Shown here: piece after piece, positions 49,595 to 60,210 of the stretch | How the letters are laid out: each line of letters opens with the position of its first letter | Position numbering within the stretch: the stretch's first letter is position 1 | Assembly (NCBI RefSeq): GCF_000372725.1 | Contig: NW_005200088.1 | Coordinates: 277,709-341,708, forward strand | Length of the DNA stretch: 64,000 nucleotides | Source: Emiliania huxleyi CCMP1516 | Taxonomy: Eukaryota; Haptophyta; Isochrysidales; Noelaerhabdaceae | Direction: 5' to 3' | Program-made: the position numbers and the translations under genes | Notes under the pieces: generated by a model | What the model was told of the DNA's origin: nothing | Databases searched by the model: none | Seen by the model: only the letters and a program-made list of their open reading frames with translations

Positions 49595-51783
49595 TCAAAA
49601 GCTGACGCGTGGCGAGAGCCGGTCGTAGCGAGTGCCACCGGGCGGCGCGTGGCTATCGGCGCCGGCGCGCACGAGCGCGGCCATCCACCCCTCTCGCTCT
49701 TGCTCGGTGAGCGCCTGCAAGACAGATGGGGCGAGAGCGCGAGGCGGTGGCGTGTGTGCGCCTGTCTGCTGTAGAGGGCCGATCCGAGATCACCCGAGAC
49801 CACACTACCCGAGATGACCCGAGATGACCCGAGATGACCGAGATGACCCGAGATGGCCCGCGAGATCTCTCCGAGATCAGCGCCTGAAGGACGATGACAC
49901 GCCGCCGCTCTCCCGCGCGCCGCGCCTCGCCCGCGCCGCTCGCCGCCGCGGGCAGCAGCGCGAGACGGAGGGATGGCGCGTCGCCAGCTCCCGGCTGGAG
50001 CAGCGCGTGGCGGACGTAGGCGAAGCCGCGCGGGCCCTGCTGGCAGGGCGGCGAGAAAGAGAGGGAGAGAGAGGGAGAGAGGGGGAGGGAGAGAGAGAGG
50101 GAGTTAGGGGGCGAGCGGGCTTTGGCAGGGGGTTGGGATGCGGACAGGTTGCTGGGGGTGTGCGTGTGGTGGGAGAGGGGCGTGGCGCGCGAGGGAGAGA
50201 CCGCAGTATGTGCGTGACTGCGAAGCAGGACTTGTTCTATGCGTGCGCAGTGCGCGCGTCGCTCTCCTTGCGCGAGAGAGCGTCGACGTCGGAGAGATGC
50301 CACATGAGGAGGGCGCGCCTGAGTAGCCGAGATTAGCCGAGATTAGCCGAGATTAGCCGAGATTGGTCGAGATTGGCCGATATTGGTCGAGATTGGTCGA
50401 GATTGGCCGAGATTGGCCGAGCTCGAGCTTAGCCACGTGAGTGTGTGTGAGGAGAGCAATATACAGGACACTCGTAGGCCGCCTAAAACGGCGAATCTCG
50501 GCGAATCTCGGCGAATCTCGGCGAATCTCGGCGAATCTCGGCGAATCTGGCCTCTCTCCGTCGGAGCCGCGCGAGGCCGCCAGCGTGAAGAAGCGGCGCC
50601 GGAGGGCGGTGTTGGCGCCCCCCTTCTTGCGCAGCCAGCCCGTGTGCACCACCGCCGCGGCGGGGGCGGCGCGCGTCTGCGGAGGAGGAGGAGGTAGGCC
50701 TCCGCTGCCTAGGAAGTGCCTCGGAAGTGTCTAGGAAAAGGCCTCCGCTGCCGCGCGTCGCAAGTGGCGTCAAAGGCGCCGGTGCGCGGCGCAGCGGCCT
50801 CCGCCGAGGCGGCGCGCGCCGCTGCCTCGGCCTCTTCGCGGAAGCGGAGCGAGGCGGCGAAGCGCGCGTCCTTGACGGCGATCGAGGCCAGGCGGCGCCG
50901 CTTCTCCACCAGCGCCTGCGCATGCCCCGCCACACACAGTGTGACCGCGCAGTTCGAGGAGTCGCTCACACTGGTCGGTGCGTGCGGAGGAGCCGGGGGT
51001 GGCGCTTCGTCCCTCTTGATCAGCTTCTGGTGACGTTCTAACGGACTACTAGATGGGTAGTCGGAGGGGCGCCTCCTCCTCCGCGCGGTGAAGCACCAGA
51101 GCGATCTTATAGTCCGTCCCCAGCTGCTCCGCCAGCGGCTCCAGCTCCGCAGCCGAGCCAACAGCGGCGAGCTTGCGGCCCGACCGGGCGCGAGCCAGTG
51201 CGGCCGCGTTGGACTGGACGATGCGCTCGGCGTGGGAGACGAGGCGAGCCTGCGCCTCAGTCGGGGGTGAGGCCTCTGTGGCTGCCACGGCGGCGTTGGT
51301 GAGGGCACGGAGCCGCCGGCTGCTTGCGCCCACCGCCGCCACCGCCTCCGCCCAGTCTGCGGTCTCTCCCGACGAAGCGAGCGTGCTCGGCGTGCCCGGC
51401 GTGCCCGGCGCCTCGGGGTCCAAGGACGAGGTGAGCAGGCCTCGCCACAGGTCGAGGTAAGGGTCGGAGTCGGGAGGGTCGGCGTCTGTGGTGAGGTCCT
51501 CCGTCGCCAGGCACTGCTCCTCCTCGGTGGAGGAAATTTCCTCCGAGTCGGTGTCATTAGCCATGCGCGCCATCCCGCACTCGGGGTCGGGCCCATAGGA
51601 CCGGGATTCAGGACTGAGGCCGAAGAGGTCACGCAGCTGCGGCGGCAAGCGCTCCGCTGCAGGGCCCTCCTTGGCATGGCAACCATCGCTGTCTGCCCCA
51701 TCAGTAGGGTCGGGCGTCGCCTCTGCCCACTCACGCGCTGAATTCATCTCGCGTGCGAGCGACAAGAGCTCCGCGGTGTCCAT
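49595..51783 (-). CDS. Coiled-coil plus PH domain protein
   Basis: Five exons (51783-51073, 50915-50769, 50676-50578, 50036-49884, 49714-49595) join in frame to 409 residues. The acidic N-terminus (MDTAELLSLAREMNSAREWA) leads to a long helical region (RRLRALTNAAVAATEAS, SHAERIVQSNAAALARARSG, LVEKRRRLASIAVKDARFAA, RFREEAEAAARAASAEAA). A PH domain follows, spread over three exons: VVHTGWLRKKGGANTALRRR/FFTL, then GPRGFAYVRHALLQP, then VIVLQALTEQEREGWMAALV with the invariant Trp. A helical region before PH recalls adaptor proteins that bind curved membranes, but a BAR fold is only inferred. All four introns start with GC. Introns 3 and 4 contain decamer arrays. Confidence 0.78.
49783..49875. repeat. 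Decamer array in PH-gene intron 4
   Basis: CCCGAGATGA units with the GAGAT core. Confidence 0.85.
50322..50552. repeat. Opposed decamer arrays in PH-gene intron 3
   Basis: GCCGAGATTA units (50322-50370), GGTCGAGATT variants, and CGAATCTCGG units (50489-50545). The last is the reverse complement of the core, so the intron can fold back. Confidence 0.85.
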
Positions 51784-52063
51784 ACCTCGGCCACACCGAT
51801 CACCGCGAAAGCAAAGCGGCTGGAAAGCGACCGTGTTTTCTGGATTTCTTTTTCGCGTCTTAATGCAAACAAAAATGATGTTAGAGTTGTTTCGTGGTAT
51901 TGATAAAAATCTCTCTCTCCTAGTACAGACGTTCACCCCACGTGCCGCCACGAATAACCCGCCGCCCTCCGGGGCCCTAACAGAGGCGCCTCTACCGAAC
52001 CCTCTCGAGTCCCGAGGAGAGAGACACAGCCAACACACAAACTCGTTCGCTCGCCAGTGGCGA

Positions 52064-52918
52064 TCACAACATCGATACGCTGCGGATGAGCGGGCCAAAG
52101 CCGTTGGGCATGTGCTCGTAGTCGGCCTGCCCGAAGTTGGCGACGAGCGAGGCGCCGTCGGCCACGCTCACCGCGGGGAAGACCTCGCCACGGATGCCTG
52201 CTCACGGCCGCGCCGGTGTGAAGGCGCCTCGTCTTTCTGGGGTGGGGGGTGGTGTGGCGCGGGGCGGGCGCGCCGCTCATCTGGTGCACGAGGGAGGAGC
52301 CCTTGTAAAAGTAGACCTGCACCGGGTAGTCCGCCTGGTCGATCGCACAGCCGATGACGTCGCCCTCCTGAGGCGTGCCGAGGACGGACCGGTGGCAGAG
52401 GCGCCAGGCGACGGCGACTTGGCGCACGGTGCAGGGTCAGCGGATGCGGGTGCGGGTGCGACAGGTAGATGCTTCGGACGCGCCTGGAGCGGCGGCAACC
52501 CGGGCTGGGTACTCGTCACCGTCCACGCCGTCGCCGCCTTGTCGGGCGTGAGCAGGCCCTCCAGAGGGCAGTCCTTGGCCGCGACGCCAATCGCAAACGC
52601 GCCCGCCTTGCGGATCGTCACCTCAAAGTAGCCCTTGTCCTGCGGCGAGGAGAGCAACGAGAGAGAGGGCATGTGAGGCGTGAGGTCCGCTCTGGGTCGC
52701 GCGTGCGCGTCCGCCACGCCACGCGAGCGGCGTGCGCGCGAGGCGGCGGGCTTGCGCCGCGCCTGCAGGATGGCAGAGTCACCGAGCACGCTGCCGGTCC
52801 CGCTGATGGTGCGGTCCTCGAGTTTGATCTCGGTGGCGCAGAGCTGGCTGCTCAGGGCGACCGGCGGCAAAGGCGCCGGCGTGTCGTCCGCCGGTTCGCT
52901 CGACCAGCAGCAGCCCAT
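52064..52918 (-). CDS. SPRY-domain protein with N-terminal dual-acylation motif
   Basis: Four exons (52918-52763, 52639-52513, 52417-52274, 52197-52064) give 186 residues. MGCCWSSEP has Gly2 and Ser6 (N-myristoylation) next to Cys3-Cys4 (palmitoylation), predicting membrane tethering. The rest is a SPRY/B30.2 domain: KGYFEVTIRKAGAFAIGVAA, AATAWTV, LGTPQEGDVIGCAIDQADYP, VQVYFYKGSSLVHQMSG, EVFPAVSVADGASLVANFGQ. SPRY domains bind protein partners. Introns 1 and 3 have GC donors; intron 2 uses a GT donor with an AAG acceptor and is less certain. Intron 3 ends in an introner-like sequence. AAAAGAATTC lies 36 bases upstream. Confidence 0.83.
52198..52226 (-). mobile_element. Introner-like 3' end (SPRY gene intron 3)
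   Basis: In gene orientation GGCGCCTTCACACCGGCG, then CGGCCGTGAGCAG, with the final AG as acceptor; compare CTTCACA...GTGAATAG in serC. Confidence 0.5.
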
Positions 52919-52953
52919 GAGCGCGTGTCGTGAAGCGCCTCTATGTTTCTGTG

Positions 52954-52963
52954 AAAAGAATTC
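52954..52963 (-). promoter_or_regulatory. Candidate core-promoter motif (GAATTCTTTT)
   Basis: Lies 36 bases before the SPRY start codon; same motif and spacing as before PRPF31 and the glycosyltransferase-like gene. Confidence 0.5.
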
Positions 52964-53023
52964 TAGCTATGCGGGAAAAGAAATCCGAAGCCACCCTCAG
53001 CTCGGCCTCACCCACACTCCTAA

Positions 53024-53130
53024 TTAAAATCCCTGTGTGGTGGCGGAGTGCCGTTCTCCCATCCCTCCTTCGGCGGTCTTTTTTCTTTCTTTCTTTTTCA
53101 CCTGGCGGTGGCGCGCCGGCCCTCTCACCG
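53024..53130 (-). repeat. Interspersed repeat, inverted copy of 36190-36310
   Basis: Reverse complement of the GGACGGCACGCCGCCACCAC element with its (GAAA)n tract. It is located upstream of the SPRY gene. Confidence 0.7.
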
Positions 53131-53343
53131 CCTCCCTCGGCGCCCCGCGCCGGCCCGCACGACGCGCTTCAACTGCGCATCCTCCGGGTTGAGTTGTTGC
53201 CCGCGAGGACCGAGGTGCTCGCCGAGGGTCGTCGGGAGAGTGACCCCTGTGCCCTGATCCGGGAGTTGCAAGAAAACTCTAAGTGCACCAGGCACGGGAC
53301 GACTGGCGCGCACTGGCACTAACACCACACGCGAGACTCAGTG

Positions 53344-54457
53344 TCAGTCGTACTCTGCGTCCTCCTCGTCGGGGAAGTCGCCTCCGACGTCGAGCTTCTC
53401 CCCTCGCTCGTCGACAATGTCGAGGCCGCGGCCGAGCTCGAGCTCGCGCCGAAAGCGGCTCCACGCCTACGCCATTCGTTACCATTGATTAACCGCCCGA
53501 GCTCGGAGCGGAGGCTAAATCTCCACACATCTCCCAGCCCCCCTCCCCCCCTCTCCCCGCCACGCGCCTCGTCGATGCCGCCCATCCCGTCTCGCTCCAT
53601 CAGCTCCCTCCAGATGTCGTCGCCTACAGGACGGCTCAGAAGGGTCCGAGAAGGGTCCTCCTGCTCCTCCGTCCGCTCCTCCTCCAATCTCGCCCATCCC
53701 GCCGACGCCGAGGACGGTCTCGTCGTTCGCGCCTAGCCTCGGCGGGTCCACCTCGGCTTTGTGCTGCCGCTTCTGAGATCTCGCGCGATCTCCCACACCC
53801 GACATCTCCCACACCCGACACCACCCCCCTGCGCCTCCGCCTCCGCTGGTTGACCAAGCAGGGCGAGCCTCCCGGGCTGCTCTCGTCCCCCGCCTTCGGC
53901 GCCCTCCTCCGAGGGCGTGGGACGCGGGCGCATGTCGGCTACACTCGGCCTGCTCTCGTGTCAGTCTCAGCCTAAGCTCGCCTCCCGTCTTTGGCGCCCT
54001 CCTCCGGAACTTGACGCGCGCGCCTGCCATCCACTCTCAGTGATCAGCGATCGGATCCAGCTCTGCGCACCGCGGGCACAAGTGCCGTCTGCGTTGACTC
54101 CCTTTGGGTAGGAGCCCAGCAGGCGCATCTCCCCGTCCCCGAGCTTGTAGACCGAGTACGTCACCTGCGCACGGGACGGGAAGGCGTGGCGACGAACCGC
54201 GCCCAGCCCGCGGCCGCAGCGGTACCGCACCGCTGCGTTGCCCTTGCGCATCTTGCTGCCGAGCGTGAGCGCCTGCTGCTTGGTCGAGAGGCGGACGGTG
54301 TGGCGGCCGAGCTCGCACATCTCGGCGCCGCCGTACAGCGACTCGTACACAAACGGCATCGGCGTGAACCACCTAGGCGCGGGAAGGCGCACACGGTGGG
54401 ACAGGTCTCGGCGCCGCTGCTGACGCCAGTGAGCGCAGAGGCCGCGTTGCTGCTCAC
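53344..54457 (-). CDS. Hypothetical multi-exon protein
   Basis: Coding-like segments on the minus strand: MSSNAASALTGVSS (start, 54457), VYESLYGGAEMCELGRHTVR plus LSTKQQALTLGSKMRKGNAA and YSVYKLGDGEMRLLGSYPKG (about 54370-54120), KAEVDPPRLGANDETVLGVG (about 53760-53700), DDIWRELMERDGMGGIDE, and a last exon WSRFRRELELGRGLDIVDER, GEKLDVGGDFPDEEDAEYD before TGA. The last intron is a clear GC-AG pair (GAG/gcgcgtgg...gtag/GCGTGG) and keeps frame; earlier joins could not be fixed. The acidic tail and Trp/Arg helices give no family. AAAAAGAATTTAAG lies about 130 bases upstream of the start. Confidence 0.4.
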
Positions 54458-54605
54458 ATTAGCACAAATAGCGGCGGACCGCCGATCTGAAGGTGCAGCG
54501 CTGGATTCCGCGAAGATTCTGACAGCCTCGCGGGACGAACCGAGGGCAGCGGACCCGAGTTCACCAACATTGATCCGAGTGCGAAAAAAAGAATTTAAGA
54601 AACCT

Positions 54606-55019
54606 CTTTCACAGCAGACAGACTCGACACAGGTGCGAACTGGCGCGTGCTAGCACTATCACCGGCACACCACCGGAGCCGCCTAAGCGACTCCGTTAAG
54701 AACGGCAATGCACTTAGCTCCGTGCACAATGCCGCTGTCCCCGCACGCTAGCTAGCTCGTTCACCGTCTGCCACGCCACGGCGGTGTGGAGAACGACAGA
54801 CAAGCGCTGCATCTGCAGCCCGTGCCAGTTCTTGGTGGTCCATGTGACCTCATCGAGGTGCTGAGCCTGCGAAAGTTTGTTACTCAGCTGGTCCGCCGCC
54901 TGCGGCCTGCCGAAGAAGAGCGCGGACGCCCTTCCCGAAGCCGCCGAACGTCTCGAAGTCGAGCAAACGCAGGTCGCAATTCTTCTCCCGCGCGAAAAAA
55001 AGAATGTATGTTTTTGCAA
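54606..55019 (-). pseudogene. Partial duplicate of the Gln-repeat gene's 3' end, frameshifted
   Basis: Bases 54606-54778 repeat 47582-47751, covering the last 27 codons and 3' flank of the 47658-49214 gene. An extra CTAG (GCTAGCTAGCTCG instead of GCTAGCTCG) shifts the frame so the copy ends SVRGQRHCARS. Upstream of the shared block the frame has unrelated but protein-like sequence (LSNKLSQAQHLDEVTWTTKN, WHGLQMQRLSVVLHTAV). Confidence 0.6.
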
Positions 55020-56260
55020 CGAAAGAGTGTTGTGGTGGGGTGTGTGTGTGTTGTGCGTTGTGTTGTTGCGTGTTGTGCGGCGGGCGGTGGGCGCAATGCG
55101 CGTGGGTGGGTGGGTGGGGGGGGGGCACTCACCCGGGGTTGCAGGGAGGGGGGGGTCTCAGGATGACCCAAAAGAAAATCCGCCTTGCGTTTGTTTCATA
55201 ACATCGAAGGCTAGCTCAAAGAAAATAGCTTTGCCTCAAAAAGGGACGCACGAGGCAAATCTGATGTTGGCTTGTTCCAATAGGAGCGAGGCCTCTTCCG
55301 TTGGGGGACCGAGTGACTAGGAAACGAGGGTTCCCCATTGTGTCCCGCTCCAGCGCGAGCGTGACACTGCACTTGGCGCCGAGCGCCCGCGGCTCAGACC
55401 TTGTGCAAGCCGACCCTCGGTGGGCACGCCGGTCCGGACCGATGGCGCTCGGTGTGGAGCAAGCAAGACCCCCCCCCCCCCCTCGGCGCGCGCCCGAGGT
55501 TTTAACGGCCGCGCCCCAGGAGCACCAACGAAGAGGACTCCTCATGGCTGCTTACAAGTGGGCTTCGACCGGCCTCGGCGGGGGGGGCGGGTTGTCCCGG
55601 CTGCGGACGCCTTCTGCAGCCCCCTGGGATGGGGACAGCACCCCAAAACTGCCCCTCGGCGGCATACAGCACTGCCAGCCAGCCTCTTCCTCCTCCTCAA
55701 GGGCTGTACTATAGGCCATATTGCGCCGCCTCCTACTGGCAGCCGGGCTGGCGCGCGCCGCGGGCGCCTCGGCGCGCGCACGGCTCGCAAAGTACGAACG
55801 TGAGTACTGCCGCCCGGCCGCCTCCTCGCAAGGCGCGCACCGGCTGCTCTGGCTGCTGCGCCGGCGGCCGCTGCGCTGGCCGCTGCTGCGCCGGCTGGCG
55901 GGCGGTACGGCCGCCGGCGGCCGCTGCACCCGCGCCTTCCCTCGCGGGCGCCGTCGCGCCGCGCGCGCCCAACTCTGCTGGCACACGGCACGCGTCGTCA
56001 CTCAGCCGCGGAGAACAGGCGGTGCTGTGCGTGAAGCGCGCGCGATCTCGTACTTTTAAGTCAATTTGATTCTCGACTCGCCGACACGAAAGTGCTGCGA
56101 TCGCGGATCGGGGACGGGGTTCGCCCATTTCTTTTTCCCTTTCTTTTTTTGGGCCCTGTGGGCACCCTACGCTTGCAGCTTGCCATCTCTGTTTCTTTCC
56201 TCTACGCTCTACACGGCAAACCACGCAAATTGCAAGGTGGAATCTCAGCAAAACAGCCGC
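55020..56260. other. Region without a recognised gene
   Basis: G-rich tracts (55085-55155). A Tyr/Pro/Cys-rich frame at about 55650-56069 (+) reads PPPQGLYYRPYCAASYWQPG and may be part of a gene, but no start, splice sites or family could be assigned. Confidence 0.35.
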
Positions 56261-57454
56261 CTACATCAAAGCAGCATGAGGAGAGAGCCGCGCCGTCGCC
56301 ATCGGCGCCACCGCCTCCCACGCGCCCACTGCCGGGTCGTACCGCTCCACCGAGCTGAGGCGACTGTGGCCGGCACCTGCACCCGACCCGCCTGCGACAT
56401 AGAGCTTGCCGTCGAGCGCCGCCACGGCGTGATTATACCGGGCCGCCGCCATCGGCGCCACCGCCTCCCACGCGTTCGTCGAAGGTTCGTACCGCTCCAC
56501 CGAGCTGAGGCGACTGTGGCCGGCACCTGCACCCGACCCGCCTGCGACATAGAGCTTGCCGTCGAGCGCCGCCACGGCGTGATTATACCGGGCCGCCGCC
56601 ATCGGCGCCACCGCCTCCCACGCGTTCGTCGCCGGGTCGTACCGCTCCACGGAGGTGAGGAAGCCGTCGTCGTCGTAGCCGCCCGCAGCGTACAGCTTGC
56701 CGTCTAGCACCGCCACGTCGTGATGGCACCGCGCCTCTTCAATCGGCGCCACCGCCTCCCACGCATTCGTCGCGGGGTCGTACCGCTCGACCGAGCTGAG
56801 GCAGCCGTCGTCGTCGTTGTACCCGCCAACGGCATACAGCTTGCCGTCGAGCACCGCCACGGCGTGACCCTCGCGTGGTGTCACCATCGGCGCCACCTCC
56901 TCCCACGCATTCGTCGCAAAGTCGTACCGCTCCACCAAGTTGGAGGATGGAGGGAGGGCCTCGCCATCCTCATCCTCGCCATCAGCCACACCCAGGCCGC
57001 CCGCCGCGTAGAGCTTGTCGTCGAGCACCGCCGTGCAAAAATTTTCACGTGCCGTCGGCATCGGCGCCACAGCCTCCTCCTCCCACTCATTCGTTGACGG
57101 GTCGTACCGCTCCAGCGAGTTGACAAGCTCGTAGTCGCTGCCATCGCCGCCGATCACGAGCAGGCGCAGCCTCTCGCGCTTCTTCAGCGTCTCCTTCCAG
57201 CCGCGGCGCCACGCGCGGCACGTCCCCTTGACGGCGTGCTCCTTGGTCGGCAGCTGGGCGAGGATGTGCGGGGCGAGGTCCGGCGAGAGGAGGACCTCGG
57301 AGAGGATCCACTCGGGCTGCTCCACGAGCCGTGCGGCGTGCTCCTCCGCCACGCGCAGCGCGGCGGCGCTCGCGCCCGCCTGCGCCTCGATGATGGCGCA
57401 CAGCTGCGCTGGCGAGAGGCCCGCGACGCGCGCGCCGATGCGGTGGGAGGCCAT
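56261..57454 (-). CDS. Kelch-repeat protein
   Basis: Single exon, 397 residues from MASHRIGARVAGLS. An N-terminal helical domain (EQPEWILSEVLLSPDLAPHI, LAQLPTKEHAVKGTCRAWRR) has the look of an F-box-like module. About six kelch repeats follow, each with VERYDPATNAWEAVAPM and VLDGKLYAAGGY, forming a predicted beta-propeller. The last two repeats are almost identical in DNA (125-bp period, 56330-56590), a recent duplication. It may act as the substrate receptor of a cullin-type ubiquitin ligase if the F-box assignment holds. A truncated paralogue lies at 7112-7438. Confidence 0.85.
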   Translation of the reverse strand: MASHRIGARVAGLSPAQLCAIIEAQAGASAAALRVAEEHAARLVEQPEWILSEVLLSPDLAPHILAQLPTKEHAVKGTCRAWRRGWKETLKKRERLRLLVIGGDGSDYELVNSLERYDPSTNEWEEEAVAPMPTARENFCTAVLDDKLYAAGGLGVADGEDEDGEALPPSSNLVERYDFATNAWEEVAPMVTPREGHAVAVLDGKLYAVGGYNDDDGCLSSVERYDPATNAWEAVAPIEEARCHHDVAVLDGKLYAAGGYDDDGFLTSVERYDPATNAWEAVAPMAAARYNHAVAALDGKLYVAGGSGAGAGHSRLSSVERYEPSTNAWEAVAPMAAARYNHAVAALDGKLYVAGGSGAGAGHSRLSSVERYDPAVGAWEAVAPMATARLSPHAALM

Positions 57455-57775
57455 CGGCACAAAGGTCACACAAGAGTGCAAGCTTGGATTTCGCTTGCAA
57501 AGGGTGTGCGGTACTCTCCCGTGAGGTGTCCAGTCCTAGCCTGGCTGTTCTTTTCACCTTCGATACATACATACGTTCCTACTGTGCCGGTATTCAAAGT
57601 GCAAGGCCCAGTGCACGTGGTGAGCACACAGGCTGGGAGAAAGAAGAGGTCCCACCCCGCAGTATGCATGTGTGCAATACAGTATGCTCCAGAGCGGCGC
57701 GTCCTCTCCGCTGCAACCCCCCCCCCCCCCGCGCGCGCGCGCGGCCCCGAGCAGGGCTCGCCCGCCGCCGCCGCC
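57455..57775. other. Spacer between kelch and PRPF31 genes
   Basis: 5' flank of the kelch gene and 3' flank of PRPF31; contains a C-run followed by (GC)n at 57719-57742. Confidence 0.5.
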
Positions 57776-60162
57776 TCACATCCCCCTCTGGAAGAAAGCG
57801 GCCGTCTGCGAGAAGTAGGTCTCGGTCCCCTCCTTGGAGTCGCCTACGCAAACCACGAGCGCGCGTACGGCACACACGAAGCCAGGGCGGGCCTCGAGGC
57901 CCCTCTCTGGCGTCGCCGGCGGCGGAAGGGTTGACCAGCTCGATGCCCTGCACCGGCGTGAAGGCGAGCGAGGATGCGAGCCCGTTTGTGCTGCCCGAGG
58001 AGCCGGCGAGTCGCGCCCGCCTGTCCAGCAACCAGTTCAGCATTACGCGCGGAGTCACCGACGAGCAGACTCGGGCGGAGCCGGCGCGCGCTTGTTCTTC
58101 TCGGAGAGCAGCTGCTGCTTCTGCGCGTTCACCTTGACCTTGCCCCCCTGCTGCGACTTTCCGAGCATTCCGACACCGAGCATGCCGTCGGACGTCATGT
58201 CCTCCTCCTGCCCGAACCGCACCCGGTTGGAGAGCTGCCGCATGTGCGTCATACCCATCCGCTCCTTCATCTTGCGCAGCCGCCGCCCGCCGCGCCGCTT
58301 GCCGCTAGACTCGGGCGGCACCTGCTCGCAGCTCCGCGCGACGTGTGAAGAGACGCCGTTCACACCGGACGGCCCGTGCTCCGACTCGGTGCGGCACCGC
58401 CAGCGGCCGCACGTCCTTCGGCGGCGGCGGCTCCGAAAGCTTGGCCGACCGCATCTCGATCTCGTCGCGGAACTTTTGGCCGACGGAGCCGTCGCCAGAG
58501 TTCTGGTACGCGTCCGCGCGCGCCGCCAGCGTCACCTTGCCGGCGGGCATGCGGGAGATAGAGTGTGCTGATAGGTGTGCTGCTACTTCCGAGACAGAGA
58601 CTATGAATGCTGCCAAGAAGAGTGGAGGCACCTTGCCGGCGACCATGCGGACCACCTTTGGCCTCAGTCCTGGCGGCGTGTTGAGGATGATGTCGCACTG
58701 CGAGATGCAGCCAGAGTGCGTGACTTGCGTCGAGGTGGACATGCCTGCTCACGGCTGGCCGCTGTGAAGAGACGCCGCCAGAGTGCGCGCGCGACACCTC
58801 TGCGTCGACGTGCGGCATGCCCGCGAGCGCGCGCTTCTTCGAGCCAAGGATCTGCACGACCGTCGAGGGCAGCTCGGCCAGCTTGGACATGCCTAGGACG
58901 TGTCTCGGACATGTCTCGGACGTGTCTCGGCCAGCTTGGACATGTCTCAGCTTGGACATACCGCCCGCGGCGCCGACGAGCTTCGCGGCGGTGGCGGCGC
59001 CTAGGACGTGTCTCGGACGTGTCTCGGACGTGTCCAGGAAGGGGAGCTGCGTCGCGGCGGTGGCGGCGCCGACGATGGCGACGACGTTGGGCGCGACGAT
59101 TGCCTGTTGAGGTGGCGGTCGGAAGAGCAATTCACACACCTCGGTTCGGTTGCACCTCGGTTGCACCTCGGCTGTCTCTCGGCTGTCTCTCGGCTGTCTC
59201 TCGCCATCTTGGACTCGACGAAGGCGAGGATGCGCTGCTTGTTGTCGGAGAGGGCGAGGACCTGCTCGCACCTGCGGGAGATGTGGGGAGATGTGGGGAG
59301 ATGTGGGGAGATGTGGAGAGGGCGAGGACTTGGCTCGCACCGCTCGCTGACCGCCGCCAGCGCCTGCGGCGGCAGCTCGGTGCCGATGGTGGTGGAGGAG
59401 GTGACGGTGACGACCATGATCGTGGCGGAGGGGAGGATGCCGGTGAGGTCGACTTGGGTCAGGTCCGCCTCGTTGCCGATCTTGAGCACGACGCGCGCGA
59501 AGTCGAGCGGGTTCGGGATCAGCGACTCGAGCTCGGGGAAGCGCTTCGCGTAGTCGTCGCGGATGTGCTTCGCGAGCGCCTCGACCTACGGCCGGTGGTG
59601 TGGCGTGGCATGCGCCCCGGCGTGGAGTGTCGCGCCCTGCCCCGGTGTGGTGCGCAGCGTGCCCCCGCCCGAGGGCTGCCAGTTGCACCTCATTGTCGAT
59701 GTCGACCGCTATCTCGTTGCACTGCACAATCAGCGCGTAGACGGCGCCGGCATCGTCCTGGGGCGCGGCGGGCGGCGCGACGACGCCGTCGCCCGCGTCG
59801 GCCACCATGTATGCCTCGATCTTCTCCATCAGCGACGCCATCCGGCTCGAGGCGAGCAGCCCCGACGTGCCCGCCGCGCCGCCGCCGCCGCCCGTCTCGG
59901 CGAGCATGTCGATGTCGCCATCGTCGTCGTCCTCCTCCTCGATGATCTCCTCCTGCCGCCGCGAGACAGAGCCGGTGAGTGGGCGCGAGCGTCGCAGCGC
60001 GAAAGGCGGGCGCGGCCCGCTGGCAGCGGGGAAGCGAGCGCGGCGACACGGGCGGCAGCGACGCGGGGCAAGCAGTCATGGGCGAGGGCGCGCCTCCTCG
60101 CCCTCGTCCTCCTCCTCGTTTAGGTCGTCGAGATCTGCGAGGAAGGCGTCGAGAGAGGCCAT
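57776..60162 (-). CDS. PRPF31: U4/U6 snRNP splicing factor PRPF31
   Basis: Twelve exons join in frame to 480 residues: 60162-60094, 59952-59689, 59585-59341, 59271-59205, 59103-59070, 59000-58962, 58892-58821, 58744-58632, 58535-58398, 58321-58092, 58020-57917 and 57843-57776. The acidic start (MASLDAFLADLDDLNEEEDE) is PRPF31-like. The Nop/NOSIC core reads IRDDYAKRFPELESLIPNPL, ATIMVVTVTSSTTIGTELPP, APNVVAIVGAATAAKLVGAA, ILGSKKRALAGMSTSTQVTH, SGCISQCDIILNTPPGLRPK and ADAYQNSGDGSVGQKFRDEI. The C-terminal part has KRRGGRRLRKMKERMGMTHM and ASSLAFTPVQGIELVNP. PRPF31 binds the 15.5K-U4 snRNA complex to assemble the tri-snRNP. Six of eleven introns have GC donors, and introns 7 and 9 contain introner-like sequence. 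Length is close to the usual 490-500. Confidence 0.95.
58322..58366 (-). mobile_element. Introner-like element (PRPF31 intron 9)
   Basis: In gene orientation GTGTGAACGGCGTCTCTTCA, then CACGTCGCG, GAGCTGCGAGCAG, ending in the acceptor AG; compare GTGAACAGCGTCTCTTCACA in serC. Confidence 0.65.
58745..58775 (-). mobile_element. Introner-like 3' part (PRPF31 intron 7)
   Basis: In gene orientation GCGTCTCTTCACAGCGGCCA, then GCCGTGAGCAG. The intron is preceded by a degenerate copy of the next exon (GGCATG...GTCGACGC...CGCACTCTGGC), about 45 bp. Confidence 0.65.
59276..59320. repeat. Decamer array in PRPF31 intron 3
   Basis: GGGGAGATGT units, four copies. Confidence 0.85.
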
Positions 60163-60210
60163 GCGGTAAGAGCGTGGCAGCGCCCCGAGCACAGCCTCAG
60201 GCAGGGGCGC

